A stretch of DNA of 58,204 nucleotides from a bacterium (GTDB lineage: Bacteria > SZUA-79 > Acidulodesulfobacterales > Acidulodesulfobacteraceae): NCBI GenBank assembly GCA_021850985.1, contig JAJZJX010000009.1, positions 1-58,204 of the forward strand. The letters run 5' to 3'. This document shows positions 17,231 through 24,950 of this stretch, one piece after another (the stretch's first letter is position 1; every line of letters begins with the position of its first letter). The position numbers and the translations under genes were made by a program. Below the pieces are notes generated by a model. It ran no database searches. It saw only the letters and a list, made by a program, of their open reading frames with translations, and was not told the DNA's origin.

Positions 17231-18127
17231 ATGCTGACAAAAGAAGAAACTCATAACGAACTTTTTACCATGGGTCATACGGGCTGTTCGGGATGCGCGC
17301 AGTCTATGAGCGTAAAGCTTATAATGGAAATTCTCGGCAAAAACACGATAGCGACTAGCGCTACGGGATGCCTTGAGGTCTTTTCGACCCGCTGGCCGGA
17401 ATCTTCATGGAAAATTCCGTGGATACATTCTTTGTTTGAAAATTCAGCGGCGGTAGCATCCGGAGTAGAAGCAGCTCTTAAATATATGGGCAAAAAAGAT
17501 GGAATTACGGTTATTGCCCAGGGCGGAGACGGCGGAACTGCCGATATCGGACTTCAGGCTTTAAGCGGAATGTTTGAAAGAAATCACGATGTTTTGTATA
17601 TATGTTACGATAACGGCGCATATATGAATACCGGTTATCAGAGAAGCGGTTTAACGCCTTTTGATGCATATACAACGACAAGCCCTTCGGGAAAGGAATC
17701 TTTCGGAAATAACAGGCCTAAAAAATATATGCCGGAAATTGCGATGGCTCACAGAATTCCTTATACGGCGGTTTCGTCAGCGGGTTACCCTATTGACCTT
17801 CAGAAAAAGGTAAAAAAAGCTATGACGATAAAGGGCGCAAAATATTTGCAGGTTGACGTTCCTTGCGTTCCCGGCTGGAAATATGAACCGAAATATTCGG
17901 TAAGACTTGCCCAGCTTGCGGTTCAGACCGGTCTTTATCCTTTATTTGAAGCGGAATACGATAAAATAATTTCGGTCAAAAAAATAAGCAAAAAAGTTCC
18001 CGTAGAGGAATATCTAAAACTGCAGGGAAGATTTAAACACTTGTTTAAAGACGAAGCCGGCAGGGCGGAAATTGAAAAAATTCAAAAAATGGCCGACGAA
18101 AATATCGAGCGTTATGGATTAATGTAA
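17231..18127 (+). CDS. porB: pyruvate:ferredoxin oxidoreductase, beta subunit
   Basis: Binds the diphosphate of ThDP (GDGGTADIG, 99-107) and a proximal [4Fe-4S] cluster through Cys19, Cys22, Cys47 and Cys212 (the last in PCVPGW). YDNGAYMNTGYQRSG (126-140) and the CVPGW block favour pyruvate over 2-oxoglutarate or indolepyruvate as substrate. 298 residues, normal. The stop codon overlaps the folD ATG by one base, so por and folD are co-translated. Confidence 0.93.
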   Translation: MLTKEETHNELFTMGHTGCSGCAQSMSVKLIMEILGKNTIATSATGCLEVFSTRWPESSWKIPWIHSLFENSAAVASGVEAALKYMGKKDGITVIAQGGDGGTADIGLQALSGMFERNHDVLYICYDNGAYMNTGYQRSGLTPFDAYTTTSPSGKESFGNNRPKKYMPEIAMAHRIPYTAVSSAGYPIDLQKKVKKAMTIKGAKYLQVDVPCVPGWKYEPKYSVRLAQLAVQTGLYPLFEAEYDKIISVKKISKKVPVEEYLKLQGRFKHLFKDEAGRAEIEKIQKMADENIERYGLM

Positions 18128-19011
18128 TGATTTCCGATAATCCCGATATCCAAAAAAAGATAATCGACGGAAGGCTTATTGCAAAAAACATAGAATCTTC
18201 CATATCGGAAAAAGTAATCAAGTTAAAGAAAAACGGTATAGTTCCGGCTATTGCGGTTATACTGGTAGGCGATGATCCTGCTTCCGAAGTTTACGTCCGG
18301 AATAAAGATCTTGCGGCTAAAAGATGCGGGATATTATCTAAAAAAGATATTTATCCCGCATCTTTTACCGAAAAAGAGCTTTTATACAAAATCGACGAAT
18401 TAAATAACGATCCTTTAATTCACGGTATTCTGGTACAGCTTCCGCTTCCCCCTCATATAAACGAAAAAGAAATAATGGAAGCCATTAATCCGTCTAAAGA
18501 CGTTGACGGATTTCATCCTTTAAACGTAGGCAAGATATTTACCGAAAACGCCCCTTTTTATCCCTGCACGCCATACGGCATATTAAAAATGCTTGATTTT
18601 TACGATATTTCGGTCAAAGGAAAAAACTGCGTCGTAATAGGGCAAAGCAATATAGTCGGTAAACCCCTTGCTATTATGCTTATGAACAGACACGCAACCG
18701 TTTCTTCCTTAAATATTTTCACCAAAGACGTAAAATCTATAGCTTCAAAAGCCGATGTTTTAATATCGGCTACCGGAAAGGCTCATCTTATAGATGAAGA
18801 ATATGTAAAAGAAGGCGCGGTAGTAATAGACGTCGGTATTTCAAATATTAACGGAAAACTTTGCGGAGACGTAAATTTTGATAAAGTTATAAATAAAGTT
18901 TCAAAAATAACGCCGGTTCCCGGAGGCGTAGGACCTTTGACGGTCGCAGTTTTAATGGAAAATACGGTAAAATCGGCTTCTATGAAATCGGGGATTGATA
19001 TAAAACATTAA
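18127..19011 (+). CDS. folD: bifunctional methylene-THF dehydrogenase / methenyl-THF cyclohydrolase
   Basis: Interconverts methylene-, methenyl- and formyl-THF using NAD(P). Motifs: VGDDPASEVYVRNK (about 48-61, with the catalytic Lys), HGILVQLPLPPH (about 99-110), KDVDGFHP (about 124-131), GQSNIVGKPLAIM (about 176-188) and TPVPGGVGPLTVA (about 264-276). Overlaps the porB stop by one base. With MetF, MetV and GcvT it completes a C1-THF set. A GACAGAATT hairpin (19019-19045) follows its stop. Confidence 0.95.
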   Translation: MISDNPDIQKKIIDGRLIAKNIESSISEKVIKLKKNGIVPAIAVILVGDDPASEVYVRNKDLAAKRCGILSKKDIYPASFTEKELLYKIDELNNDPLIHGILVQLPLPPHINEKEIMEAINPSKDVDGFHPLNVGKIFTENAPFYPCTPYGILKMLDFYDISVKGKNCVVIGQSNIVGKPLAIMLMNRHATVSSLNIFTKDVKSIASKADVLISATGKAHLIDEEYVKEGAVVIDVGISNINGKLCGDVNFDKVINKVSKITPVPGGVGPLTVAVLMENTVKSASMKSGIDIKH

Positions 19012-19018
19012 TTAGACA

Positions 19019-19045
19019 CGAGGACAGAATTAAATTCTGTCCTCG
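19019..19045. repeat. GACAGAATT hairpin after folD
   Basis: CGAGGACAGAAT (19019-19030) and ATTCTGTCCTCG (19034-19045) pair perfectly over 12 bp with a 3-nt loop. No T tract follows, so it is not a classic intrinsic terminator. A closely related hairpin (core GACAGAATTTAATTTTGTC) follows rpsA at 27605, so this is a repeat family. Confidence 0.75.
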
Positions 19046-19057
19046 TCACAACTTGAA

Positions 19058-19149
19058 GGAAAAGGTGTCAAATTTTATTTATTTACATACGAAACAAATC
19101 AAATTGTGAAAAATTTTCTTGCAAAAAAAATTAATCTGACGCCTTTTCC
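19058..19149 (+). repeat. GGTGTCAAATT palindromic element, copy 3 (diverged)
   Basis: Left arm begins GGAAAAGGTGTCAAATTTTA (19058-19077) and the right arm ends AATTAATCTGACGCCTTTTC (19129-19148). The outer 15 bp pair well, apart from A/G changes. The inner TTCCGC part seen in other copies has decayed. Same orientation as copies 1, 2 and 4; directly precedes metV. Confidence 0.85.
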
Positions 19150-19171
19150 GACTAAAACATAAAAATTACTT

Positions 19172-19828
19172 ATGATAGTATCTAAACAAAAAGATTTAGA
19201 CGATATATTAAAAAAAATAAGAGGCTCCGTTTTTATTTTCGGCTGCGGAATATGTTCCGATACTTCCAGAACGGGAGGACAGAAAGAAGTCGAAGCCATG
19301 GCGAAAATTTTAACGGCGCAAAATATTACCGTAGAAGGCACATACGTAATAGACGCAATGTGCCATATCCAGAAAGTAAGAAAAGCTGTAAGAGACAATA
19401 AAGAGGGTTTATCTAAAGCAGACTCCGTCCTAGTTCTTTCATGCGGAAGCGGAGTGCAGTCCGCCGTATCGGCGCTGCCAGAAAATATAAAGGTTGTTTC
19501 CGGCGTGGACACCATGTTTCTGGGAAATATCGAAAACCTGTCGTCGCTTAAAGAGATGTGTTCTTTATGCGGCAGCTGCGTGCTTAACGAAACCGGCGGA
19601 ATATGCCCCGTGACGCTCTGTCCTAAAGGCTTGCTGAACGGACCTTGCGGAGGAATGAAAAATTATAAATGCGAAATCGACGAAAATATGGATTGCGCAT
19701 GGGTTAGAATATACGAAAGGTCGTTAGCGCAAAATACGCTCGAAGATATCAAAAAAACGGCGAAACCGAAAGACTATTCAGTTAAAAAACCCGCCGCTAC
19801 TCTTAAATTTACCGGTTCGCACAAATAA
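19172..19828 (+). CDS. metV: MetV-like methylene-THF reductase accessory subunit (Cys-rich)
   Basis: Matches the small 'methylenetetrahydrofolate reductase C-terminal' family that partners MetF in acetogens and related anaerobes. 218 residues with 12 Cys: Cys25/28, Cys64, Cys91, then a dense C-terminal set Cys130, 133, 136, 145, 150, 159, 167, 175 (CSLCGSC, GGICPVTLCPKG, GPCGG). These can bind Zn and/or Fe-S clusters. Known MetV proteins stabilise MetF and help pass electrons to it. Lies after folD, separated by two repeat elements, while metF itself is 5 kb upstream. The last 25 residues are a basic tail. Confidence 0.85.
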   Translation: MIVSKQKDLDDILKKIRGSVFIFGCGICSDTSRTGGQKEVEAMAKILTAQNITVEGTYVIDAMCHIQKVRKAVRDNKEGLSKADSVLVLSCGSGVQSAVSALPENIKVVSGVDTMFLGNIENLSSLKEMCSLCGSCVLNETGGICPVTLCPKGLLNGPCGGMKNYKCEIDENMDCAWVRIYERSLAQNTLEDIKKTAKPKDYSVKKPAATLKFTGSHK

Positions 19829-19867
19829 AAGATAAACAATATTGCTTTAATGGTCTATTTTAATGGT

Positions 19868-19980
19868 GAAAAAGGTGTCAGATTTTATTTTACGTAAACC
19901 ACCCCGTCGGCCTTCGGCCGACACCCCTCCTTTTAAAAAGGAGGGGAGCTAAGACGGAAAATTAATCTGACACCTTTTCC
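19868..19980 (+). repeat. GGTGTCAGATT palindromic element, copy 4, interrupted by another repeat
   Basis: Left arm 19868-19894 (core GGTGTCAGATTTTATTTTAC) and right arm 19953-19980 (core GGAAAATTAATCTGACACC) are both well kept. The centre, which is AT-rich spacer in copies 1-3, has been replaced by a complete AAACCACCCCGTCGGCC double-hairpin element (19896-19950). Located between metV and hisC. Confidence 0.9.
19896..19950 (+). repeat. AAACCACCCCGTCGGCC / CCCCTCC double-hairpin element, nested copy
   Basis: Contains two perfect hairpins: GTCGGCC-TTC-GGCCGAC (19906-19922) and CCCCTCCTTTT-A-AAAAGGAGGGG (19924-19946). About 90% identical by eye to the copy at 52714-52768; more distant relatives are at 10179 (with an extra insert) and 24871. 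Confidence 0.88.
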
Positions 19981-20032
19981 GTAATATATACAAAGATAAA
20001 TAATATACATAAAATAAAAGGGACGGAATTTT

Positions 20033-21139
20033 ATGAAAAATTTTAACGTAAAAGCGCCGGATTATATTTATAAAATAAATCCTTATATTCCCGGAAAACC
20101 CATAGAAGAAGTAGAAAGAGAAAAAGGGATTAAAAATATAGTCAAACTTGCGTCGAACGAAAACCCGCTCGGCTCTTCTCCTTTGGCTTTAAAAGCAATT
20201 AAGTCGGCGCTTAAAAACTTAAACAGATATCCGGACGGTTCAGGTTTTTATTTAAAACAGGAATTAGTTAAATTTTTTTCTAACAGCGCCGGTCTTACCT
20301 CAGAAAATTTTATACTTGGAAACGGTTCCAACGAACTTATAGATATTGCGGTCAGAACGTTTTGTGAAAGGGACGAAAATATAGTATCCCCTTTTCCGTC
20401 TTTCGTGGCATATTATCTTGCGGGCGAACAGCTTGGAATAAAATTAAAAATAAGCAAACTAAAAGACTATGCTCTCGACTTAGACGATATGCATAAATTG
20501 ACAGACGCCAAAACAAAAGTAGTTTTTATATCTAATCCAAATAATCCCACCGGAACGTTTTTTTCTAACGATAAAATTATCGATTTTATTAAAAAGATTA
20601 AAGACGATGTTTTAATTATAGTCGATGAAGCGTATATTGAATATATAGGCAGGTCGCTTGCCGAAGACATAAATTTATCGGATTTCCCCAATGTTTTAAT
20701 TCTTCGCACTTTTTCCAAGGTTTACGGACTTGCCGGACTAAGGATAGGCTACGGAATAGGGGATGAAAATTTAATTTCGCTGATGGACAGAGTCAGAGAG
20801 CCTTTTAACGTAAACTCTCTTTCTCTGGCGGCGGCGGCAGCGGCTTTAAACGACGCCGAATATCTTAAAAAAGTTATAGCTACCAACGAAACCGAAAAGA
20901 AATATCTTTACGGAGAATTTAAAAAAGCAGGTTTAGAGTTCGTAGAAACCGGAGCAAATTTTATACTCGTTAAATTAAAAGGCAGAAAAGCCGCCGAAAT
21001 CGCCGAAAAATTTTTAGAAGCGGGCGTTATAATTAGACCTATGGACAGATTCGGTTATGCCGATATGGTCAGAATTACCATTGGTACGCATAAAGAAAAC
21101 GTTAAGCTCGTTAAAGCATTAACCTTAATTCTGCAATAG
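20033..21139 (+). CDS. hisC: histidinol-phosphate / aromatic aminotransferase (HisC family)
   Basis: Class I/II PLP aminotransferase of the HisC family. Seen: KLASNENPLGSSP (38-50), NPNNPTGT (168-175), VDEAYIEY (197-204) and the PLP lysine in RTFSKVYGLAGLRIGYG (225-241; Lys229). No other his genes are nearby. Its place between pheA and aroF-tyrA-aroA suggests that it acts, at least in part, on phenylpyruvate/hydroxyphenylpyruvate or prephenate; HisC-type enzymes with aromatic specificity are known. The final codons and TAG stop (…LTLILQ) fall inside a single arm of the TTAATCCTGCAATAGAAA repeat, so the C terminus may have been rewritten by it. Confidence 0.88.
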   Translation: MKNFNVKAPDYIYKINPYIPGKPIEEVEREKGIKNIVKLASNENPLGSSPLALKAIKSALKNLNRYPDGSGFYLKQELVKFFSNSAGLTSENFILGNGSNELIDIAVRTFCERDENIVSPFPSFVAYYLAGEQLGIKLKISKLKDYALDLDDMHKLTDAKTKVVFISNPNNPTGTFFSNDKIIDFIKKIKDDVLIIVDEAYIEYIGRSLAEDINLSDFPNVLILRTFSKVYGLAGLRIGYGIGDENLISLMDRVREPFNVNSLSLAAAAAALNDAEYLKKVIATNETEKKYLYGEFKKAGLEFVETGANFILVKLKGRKAAEIAEKFLEAGVIIRPMDRFGYADMVRITIGTHKENVKLVKALTLILQ

Positions 21140-21142
21140 AAA
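21122..21142 (+). repeat. single arm of the TTAATCCTGCAATAGAAA repeat at the 3' end of hisC
   Basis: ACCTTAATTCTGCAATAGAAA matches the left arm of the element at 6571 with one change (C to T). The in-frame TAG of this arm (21137-21139) is the hisC stop codon. No matching right arm follows in the next 100 bp. Confidence 0.75.
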
Positions 21143-21158
21143 AAAAATTTAAATAAAT

Positions 21159-21187
21159 TTTACAATTATTTCAATATAAGATAAAAT
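21159..21187 (+). promoter_or_regulatory. putative sigma-70 promoter of the hicB gene
   Basis: TTTACA (21159-21164), 17 bp, then TAAAAT (21182-21187); each hexamer matches 5 of 6. The start codon of hicB is at 21211. Confidence 0.55.
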
Positions 21188-21210
21188 ATATCCTATCGGA
21201 AGTTATTGAG

Positions 21211-21402
21211 ATGGATAAAGTAAAATTTGATTATCGGCAGGATGAGGATTTTTGGCTTGGCTGTCTATATGAATATCCTGATTATATTACTCAAGGGGAA
21301 TCATTAGACGAGCTAAAAGATAACCTTAAAGATATTTATAACGATATAATATCTAATACTATTCCTAATATTAGAAAAGTTGCAGAATTAGAATCGGCAT
21401 GA
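21211..21402 (+). CDS. hicB: HicB-like antitoxin
   Basis: 63-residue protein with the short HicB pattern: an N-terminal beta strand region, WLGCLYEYPDYITQGESLDEL (residues 12-32) with the conserved Gly-Glu-Ser-x-x-Glu-Leu, and a helix KDNLKDIYNDI. HicB proteins neutralise the HicA mRNA interferase and often bind their own promoter. Its stop overlaps an ATG that begins the hicA remnant. It is an isolated module between hisC and aroF, AT-rich compared with both. Confidence 0.8.
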   Translation: MDKVKFDYRQDEDFWLGCLYEYPDYITQGESLDELKDNLKDIYNDIISNTIPNIRKVAELESA

Positions 21403-21477
21403 AGCGAAAAGAATAGACATAATGAAATAAAAGAGAGTTTGGCAAAACATATTTTAAAATTAATGATTGACAAATAA
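21399..21477 (+). pseudogene. hicA toxin remnant with internal deletion
   Basis: The ATG at 21399 (ATGA overlap with hicB) encodes MKRKE, the usual HicA start, then a TAG stop. From 21415, one frame over, the sequence reads RHNEIKESLAKHILK and ends at 21477, matching the C-terminal helix of HicA proteins (…PRHxEIKESLAxxILKxLGI). The central 30-35 codons, including the conserved GGKH/GSH catalytic segment, are missing. The toxin should be dead while the antitoxin is intact. Confidence 0.75.
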
Positions 21478-21508
21478 TAATATAATCTGGTTTAAGGAGG
21501 ATAAATAG

Positions 21509-22528
21509 ATGATTTTAGTTTTAAAAAGAGGGGCGACTAAGGATGAAGTTGATTATATTCTTAGCAAAATAGAGCAGGCAGGATTAAAACCGCATATTTC
21601 GGAGGGAGCCGACGTAACTATTATCGGATGCATAGGACACGAAGACGCGGTCAAGGCTTTTTTTGAAGAGGCGGAGGCGCTTGCCGGAGTCGATAAAGCG
21701 ATAAGAATATCGAAGCCTTATAAACTTGCTTCAAAGGAGATAGGCAAAGAAAGGAGTATATTTAAAATAGGAAATGTAGAAATAGGCGGAAACGATATAG
21801 CGGTTATAGCCGGACCTTGCGCCGTAGAAAACCTTGAAAACCTTACCGAAATCGCCGAAAATATAAAAAAATCGGGCGCTAAGGTATTAAGGGGCGGAGC
21901 TTTTAAACCGAGGACGAGTCCTTATACTTTTCAGGGGCTCGGCGAAGAAGGGCTTAAATACTTAAGCGAGGCGAGAAAGAAAACGGGACTTTTAGTAGCC
22001 ACCGAGGTAATGGACCCGAGAGATTTAGACCTTATATGTTCTTATGCGGATATTATACAGATAGGCGCAAGAAATATGCAGAATTTCAGGCTGCTTCAGG
22101 AAGTAGGTAAAGTGAATAAGCCGGTAATTCTTAAAAGGGGTTTGTGTTCAACTATACAGGAATTTTTGATGTCCGCCGAATATATTATGTCTAACGGCAA
22201 CGAGCAGGTTATATTATGCGAAAGAGGAATAAGGACTTATGAAACCTCCACGAGAAACACTCTCGATTTAAGCGCCGTACCGGTGCTTAAAAGGCTTTCT
22301 CATCTTCCGGTAATAGTCGATCCTTCCCATGCCGCCGGAGTCTGGTATTACGTCGAGGCGCTTTCTCTTGCGGCCGTTGCAGTGGGAGCCGACGGACTTA
22401 TGATAGAAGTCCATCCCGTACCGGAAAAAGCCTTTTCCGACGGAGCGCAGTCTTTAAAATACGATACTTTCGACGAACTGATAAAAAAAGCGAGAGCGGT
22501 AGCAAAAGCTATAAACAGAAATATATAA
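21509..22528 (+). CDS. aroF: 3-deoxy-7-phosphoheptulonate synthase (type I-beta, with regulatory N-domain)
   Basis: First step of the shikimate pathway: PEP + erythrose-4-phosphate to DAHP. Residues 1-70 are a ferredoxin-like (ACT-type) regulatory domain. Residues 95-335 are the TIM barrel, with VIAGPCAVE (about 98-106), [17 protein letters not shown] (about 128-144), [15 protein letters not shown] and DPSHAAG (about 271-277). Strong AAGGAGG ribosome site. aroF, tyrA and aroA are packed head to tail (6-bp gap, then a 4-bp overlap). Confidence 0.95.
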   Translation: MILVLKRGATKDEVDYILSKIEQAGLKPHISEGADVTIIGCIGHEDAVKAFFEEAEALAGVDKAIRISKPYKLASKEIGKERSIFKIGNVEIGGNDIAVIAGPCAVENLENLTEIAENIKKSGAKVLRGGAFKPRTSPYTFQGLGEEGLKYLSEARKKTGLLVATEVMDPRDLDLICSYADIIQIGARNMQNFRLLQEVGKVNKPVILKRGLCSTIQEFLMSAEYIMSNGNEQVILCERGIRTYETSTRNTLDLSAVPVLKRLSHLPVIVDPSHAAGVWYYVEALSLAAVAVGADGLMIEVHPVPEKAFSDGAQSLKYDTFDELIKKARAVAKAINRNI

Positions 22529-22534
22529 CATTTT

Positions 22535-23416
22535 ATGTTTAAAGAGATTAAAATAATAGGGCTCGGTTTTATGGGCGCCTCTTTAGCCGGCGCCGTAAAG
22601 AGTAAATTTGCCGGAACGGCGCTTAAAGGATACGATATAGCGAAGAAAAATGTAGATTACTGTATTTCAAAAGGAATAATAGACGAACCGCTAAGTTTGG
22701 ATTCGGGATATAATAACGCTTCTTCCGAAGATTCGCTCGTAATAATGTGCGTTCCTCCGTCGTCTATCGTGTCGTTTTTCGATAAATACGCCGATTTTTT
22801 CGGCGGCAGAGCTTTAATTACAGACATCGGAAGCGTAAAAACGCCGATAGAAGCTAAGGCAAAAAAAAATAATTTGACTAATTTCGTAGGTTCGCATCCT
22901 ATGTGCGGTTCCGACAAGTCCGGACCTGAAAATGCCGATTTCTCTCTTTTTGAAGCTAAAAAATGCATAGTAATAAAAGAAAAAGCAGATTATATCGAAA
23001 AAGAGCGCAGTTTTAATATAGAAAAAATAGCCGGATTTTGGAAGTCGTTAAATATGGAAGTTATTTTTTCCGAAGCCGAAACGCACGACGAAATAACCGC
23101 TTATACCAGCCATTTCCCGCATCTCGTCGCTTTTTTGCTGTCGGATACTACGCTTTCCCATGCAAAGAATAAAAAATTTTCTTCATATGCAAGTTTTATA
23201 GGCGGCGGTTTTAAAGACTCTACAAGAATTGCCTCCTCTTCTCCCGATTTATGGACGGATATATTTCTTATGAACGATGAAAATATTATTTCTTCTTTAG
23301 ATAATTTTATAGCTTCCGCCGATTCCATAAAGGGTCTTATAGAAACCGGCGACAGAAACGGATTGGCTTCATACCTTAAAAAAATATATGAGGACAGAAA
23401 AGAGGCGGGAATTTGA
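22535..23416 (+). CDS. tyrA: prephenate dehydrogenase
   Basis: NAD(P)-dependent oxidative decarboxylation of prephenate (or arogenate) on the tyrosine branch. N-terminal dinucleotide motif GLGFMGASLAGA (9-20), MCVPPSS (about 70-76), DIGSVK (about 95-100), GSHPMCGSDKSG (about 118-129, the prephenate-binding His) and TSHFPHL (about 190-196). 293 residues with no C-terminal ACT domain. Overlaps the aroA start by 4 bp. Confidence 0.93.
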   Translation: MFKEIKIIGLGFMGASLAGAVKSKFAGTALKGYDIAKKNVDYCISKGIIDEPLSLDSGYNNASSEDSLVIMCVPPSSIVSFFDKYADFFGGRALITDIGSVKTPIEAKAKKNNLTNFVGSHPMCGSDKSGPENADFSLFEAKKCIVIKEKADYIEKERSFNIEKIAGFWKSLNMEVIFSEAETHDEITAYTSHFPHLVAFLLSDTTLSHAKNKKFSSYASFIGGGFKDSTRIASSSPDLWTDIFLMNDENIISSLDNFIASADSIKGLIETGDRNGLASYLKKIYEDRKEAGI

Positions 23417-24816
23417 CGCAGGAATTATTAAAATTTAAACAGGACAAAGTTTTAGTCGAAGGGCTTTCAAACTCATTCAGCGCAGAAATAGAAGTTCCGG
23501 GCGATAAATCTATATCGCACAGGGCGGTTATGCTCGGAAGCATAGCCGGCGGAAAATCCCGGATTTACAATCTGTCCGTCTCCGGCGATAATCTTGCCGC
23601 CGTAGCCGCATTCAGAAAACTCGGCGTAAATATCAAAAAGCAAAATACCGGCGGTTCAAAAAAAGACTTTATAATAGAAGGCGTAGGGTTTTACGGTTTA
23701 AAAGAGCCTAAATCCGTAATAAATACCGCAAATTCAGGAACGCTGACGAGGCTTATAGCCGGAATGCTTGCCGGAAACGATTTCTTTTCAATACTGTCGG
23801 GAGATAAATATCTTAATTCGCGTCCAATGCAGCGTATTATCGAACCTTTAAGGCTTATGGGGGCAAAAATATCAGGCAGAGCCGGCGATTCTTATCCGCC
23901 TCTTGCTATTTCAGGCGGCGGTTTACAGTCAGTCTTTTACGAAGTTCCGGTTCCCAGCGCACAGGTTAAATCCTGCATTATGCTTGCCGCCCTTTACGCC
24001 GAAGGCGATACGGTTATATACGAAAGGATAGCTACGAGAGACCATACCGAAAATCTTCTTAAATTTCAGGGCTATCCGGTTAGCGTGGAGGATTCTTCCT
24101 CAGGAGGCAGTTTTATTACCGTCAAAGGCAGGTATGCCGGGGGTTTAAACCCTTTAGAGTTCAGGATACCAGGAGATTTCAGCAGTGCCGCATTTTTTAT
24201 AGCCCTCGGCATATTAAATAAAAATTCTGAAATTACTATTAAAAACATCATAATAAACGAAAAAAGGACGGGACTGCTTAAGGCTTTAAAAATGATGGGC
24301 GCAGACGTAAATACGGTTATTAAAGATACGTCTCCGGAAACGGTCGGCGATATAAAAGTAAAATATTCCGATAATATAAAAGGAATAACGCTTCCTGAGG
24401 AAATTGTCCCCGATATGATAGACGAATTTCCGATATTTGCGGTAATGGCTTCGTTTGCGGAAGGTAAGACGACGGTTGCGGGAGCTAAAGAATTAAGGGT
24501 TAAGGAAAGCGATAGGATTAAGTCTATAGTTTATAACTTAAACGCTATAGGCGTCGATATTAAAGAACTGGAAGACGGATTTGAAATAAACGGCAATCCG
24601 GACTTAAAATTTTCCGGAAAAGATTTGCCGAAGAAATCCGCCGCAGATAACGATATTAAGGAGCTGAATTCTTTCGGCGACCACAGGATAGCAATGTCTA
24701 TGGTAATTGCGGGACTTATTTTAAAAAACGCCAAATCGGAAATAAAAGATATAAACTGCATTAATACTTCGTTTCCGGAATTTTTCTATACTTTAAATTC
24801 TATAATTAATTTGTAG
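23413..24816 (+). CDS. aroA: 5-enolpyruvylshikimate-3-phosphate synthase
   Basis: Transfers enolpyruvyl from PEP to shikimate-3-phosphate. Seen: PGDKSISHRAVMLGSIA (about 29-45), NSGTLTRLIAGMLAG (about 100-114), PVPSAQVKSCIMLAAL (about 178-193), RDHTENLL (about 211-218), and the C-terminal E-L-R-V-K-E-S-D-R and GDHRIAMS blocks. The start is TTG at 23413, overlapping the tyrA stop; GAGGCGGG at 23402 gives the ribosome site. 467 residues is longer than the usual 430; part of the excess is a charged insert before GDHRI. The cmk gene that often follows is absent; repeats occupy the spot. Confidence 0.93.
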   Translation: MTQELLKFKQDKVLVEGLSNSFSAEIEVPGDKSISHRAVMLGSIAGGKSRIYNLSVSGDNLAAVAAFRKLGVNIKKQNTGGSKKDFIIEGVGFYGLKEPKSVINTANSGTLTRLIAGMLAGNDFFSILSGDKYLNSRPMQRIIEPLRLMGAKISGRAGDSYPPLAISGGGLQSVFYEVPVPSAQVKSCIMLAALYAEGDTVIYERIATRDHTENLLKFQGYPVSVEDSSSGGSFITVKGRYAGGLNPLEFRIPGDFSSAAFFIALGILNKNSEITIKNIIINEKRTGLLKALKMMGADVNTVIKDTSPETVGDIKVKYSDNIKGITLPEEIVPDMIDEFPIFAVMASFAEGKTTVAGAKELRVKESDRIKSIVYNLNAIGVDIKELEDGFEINGNPDLKFSGKDLPKKSAADNDIKELNSFGDHRIAMSMVIAGLILKNAKSEIKDINCINTSFPEFFYTLNSIINL

Positions 24817-24822
24817 CATACA

Positions 24823-24855
24823 GTCATTGCGAGGAGGGAAGCGGCGAAGCAACTC
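24823..24855. repeat. REP-like GTCATTGCGAGGAGGGAAGC motif
   Basis: GTCATTGCGAGGAGGGAAGC continues to GGCGAAGCAACTC (24823-24855). It is imperfectly palindromic (TTGC…GCAA). I recall near-identical short repeats (cattgcgaggag…gcgaagcaatctc) from many unrelated bacterial genomes; this is from memory and not checked. Single copy here. Confidence 0.6.
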
Positions 24856-24870
24856 CGCTTTATATTTTGC

Positions 24871-24927
24871 AAACCCCGCTCCTTTTTTTAAGGAGGGGCG
24901 GCAGGCGTCGGACTGACGGGGCGGTTT
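24871..24927 (-). repeat. diverged AAACC(R)CCCCGTC / CCCCTCC element
   Basis: On the minus strand it starts AAACCGCCCCGTC and contains CCCCTCCTTAAAAAAAGGAG, with AAACCCCG on the opposite end. It is a distant member of the family at 19896 and 52714; the first hairpin has lost most pairing. It lies between aroA and ispH. Confidence 0.65.
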
Positions 24928-24950
24928 CCTCGTAAACGCAATCGGAAGCA

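Noticed and set aside
21467-21486. TTGACA at 21467 with TATAAT at 21481 as the aroF promoter
   Set aside because: The spacer is only 8 bp, too short for sigma-70; the TTGACA belongs to the hicA remnant.
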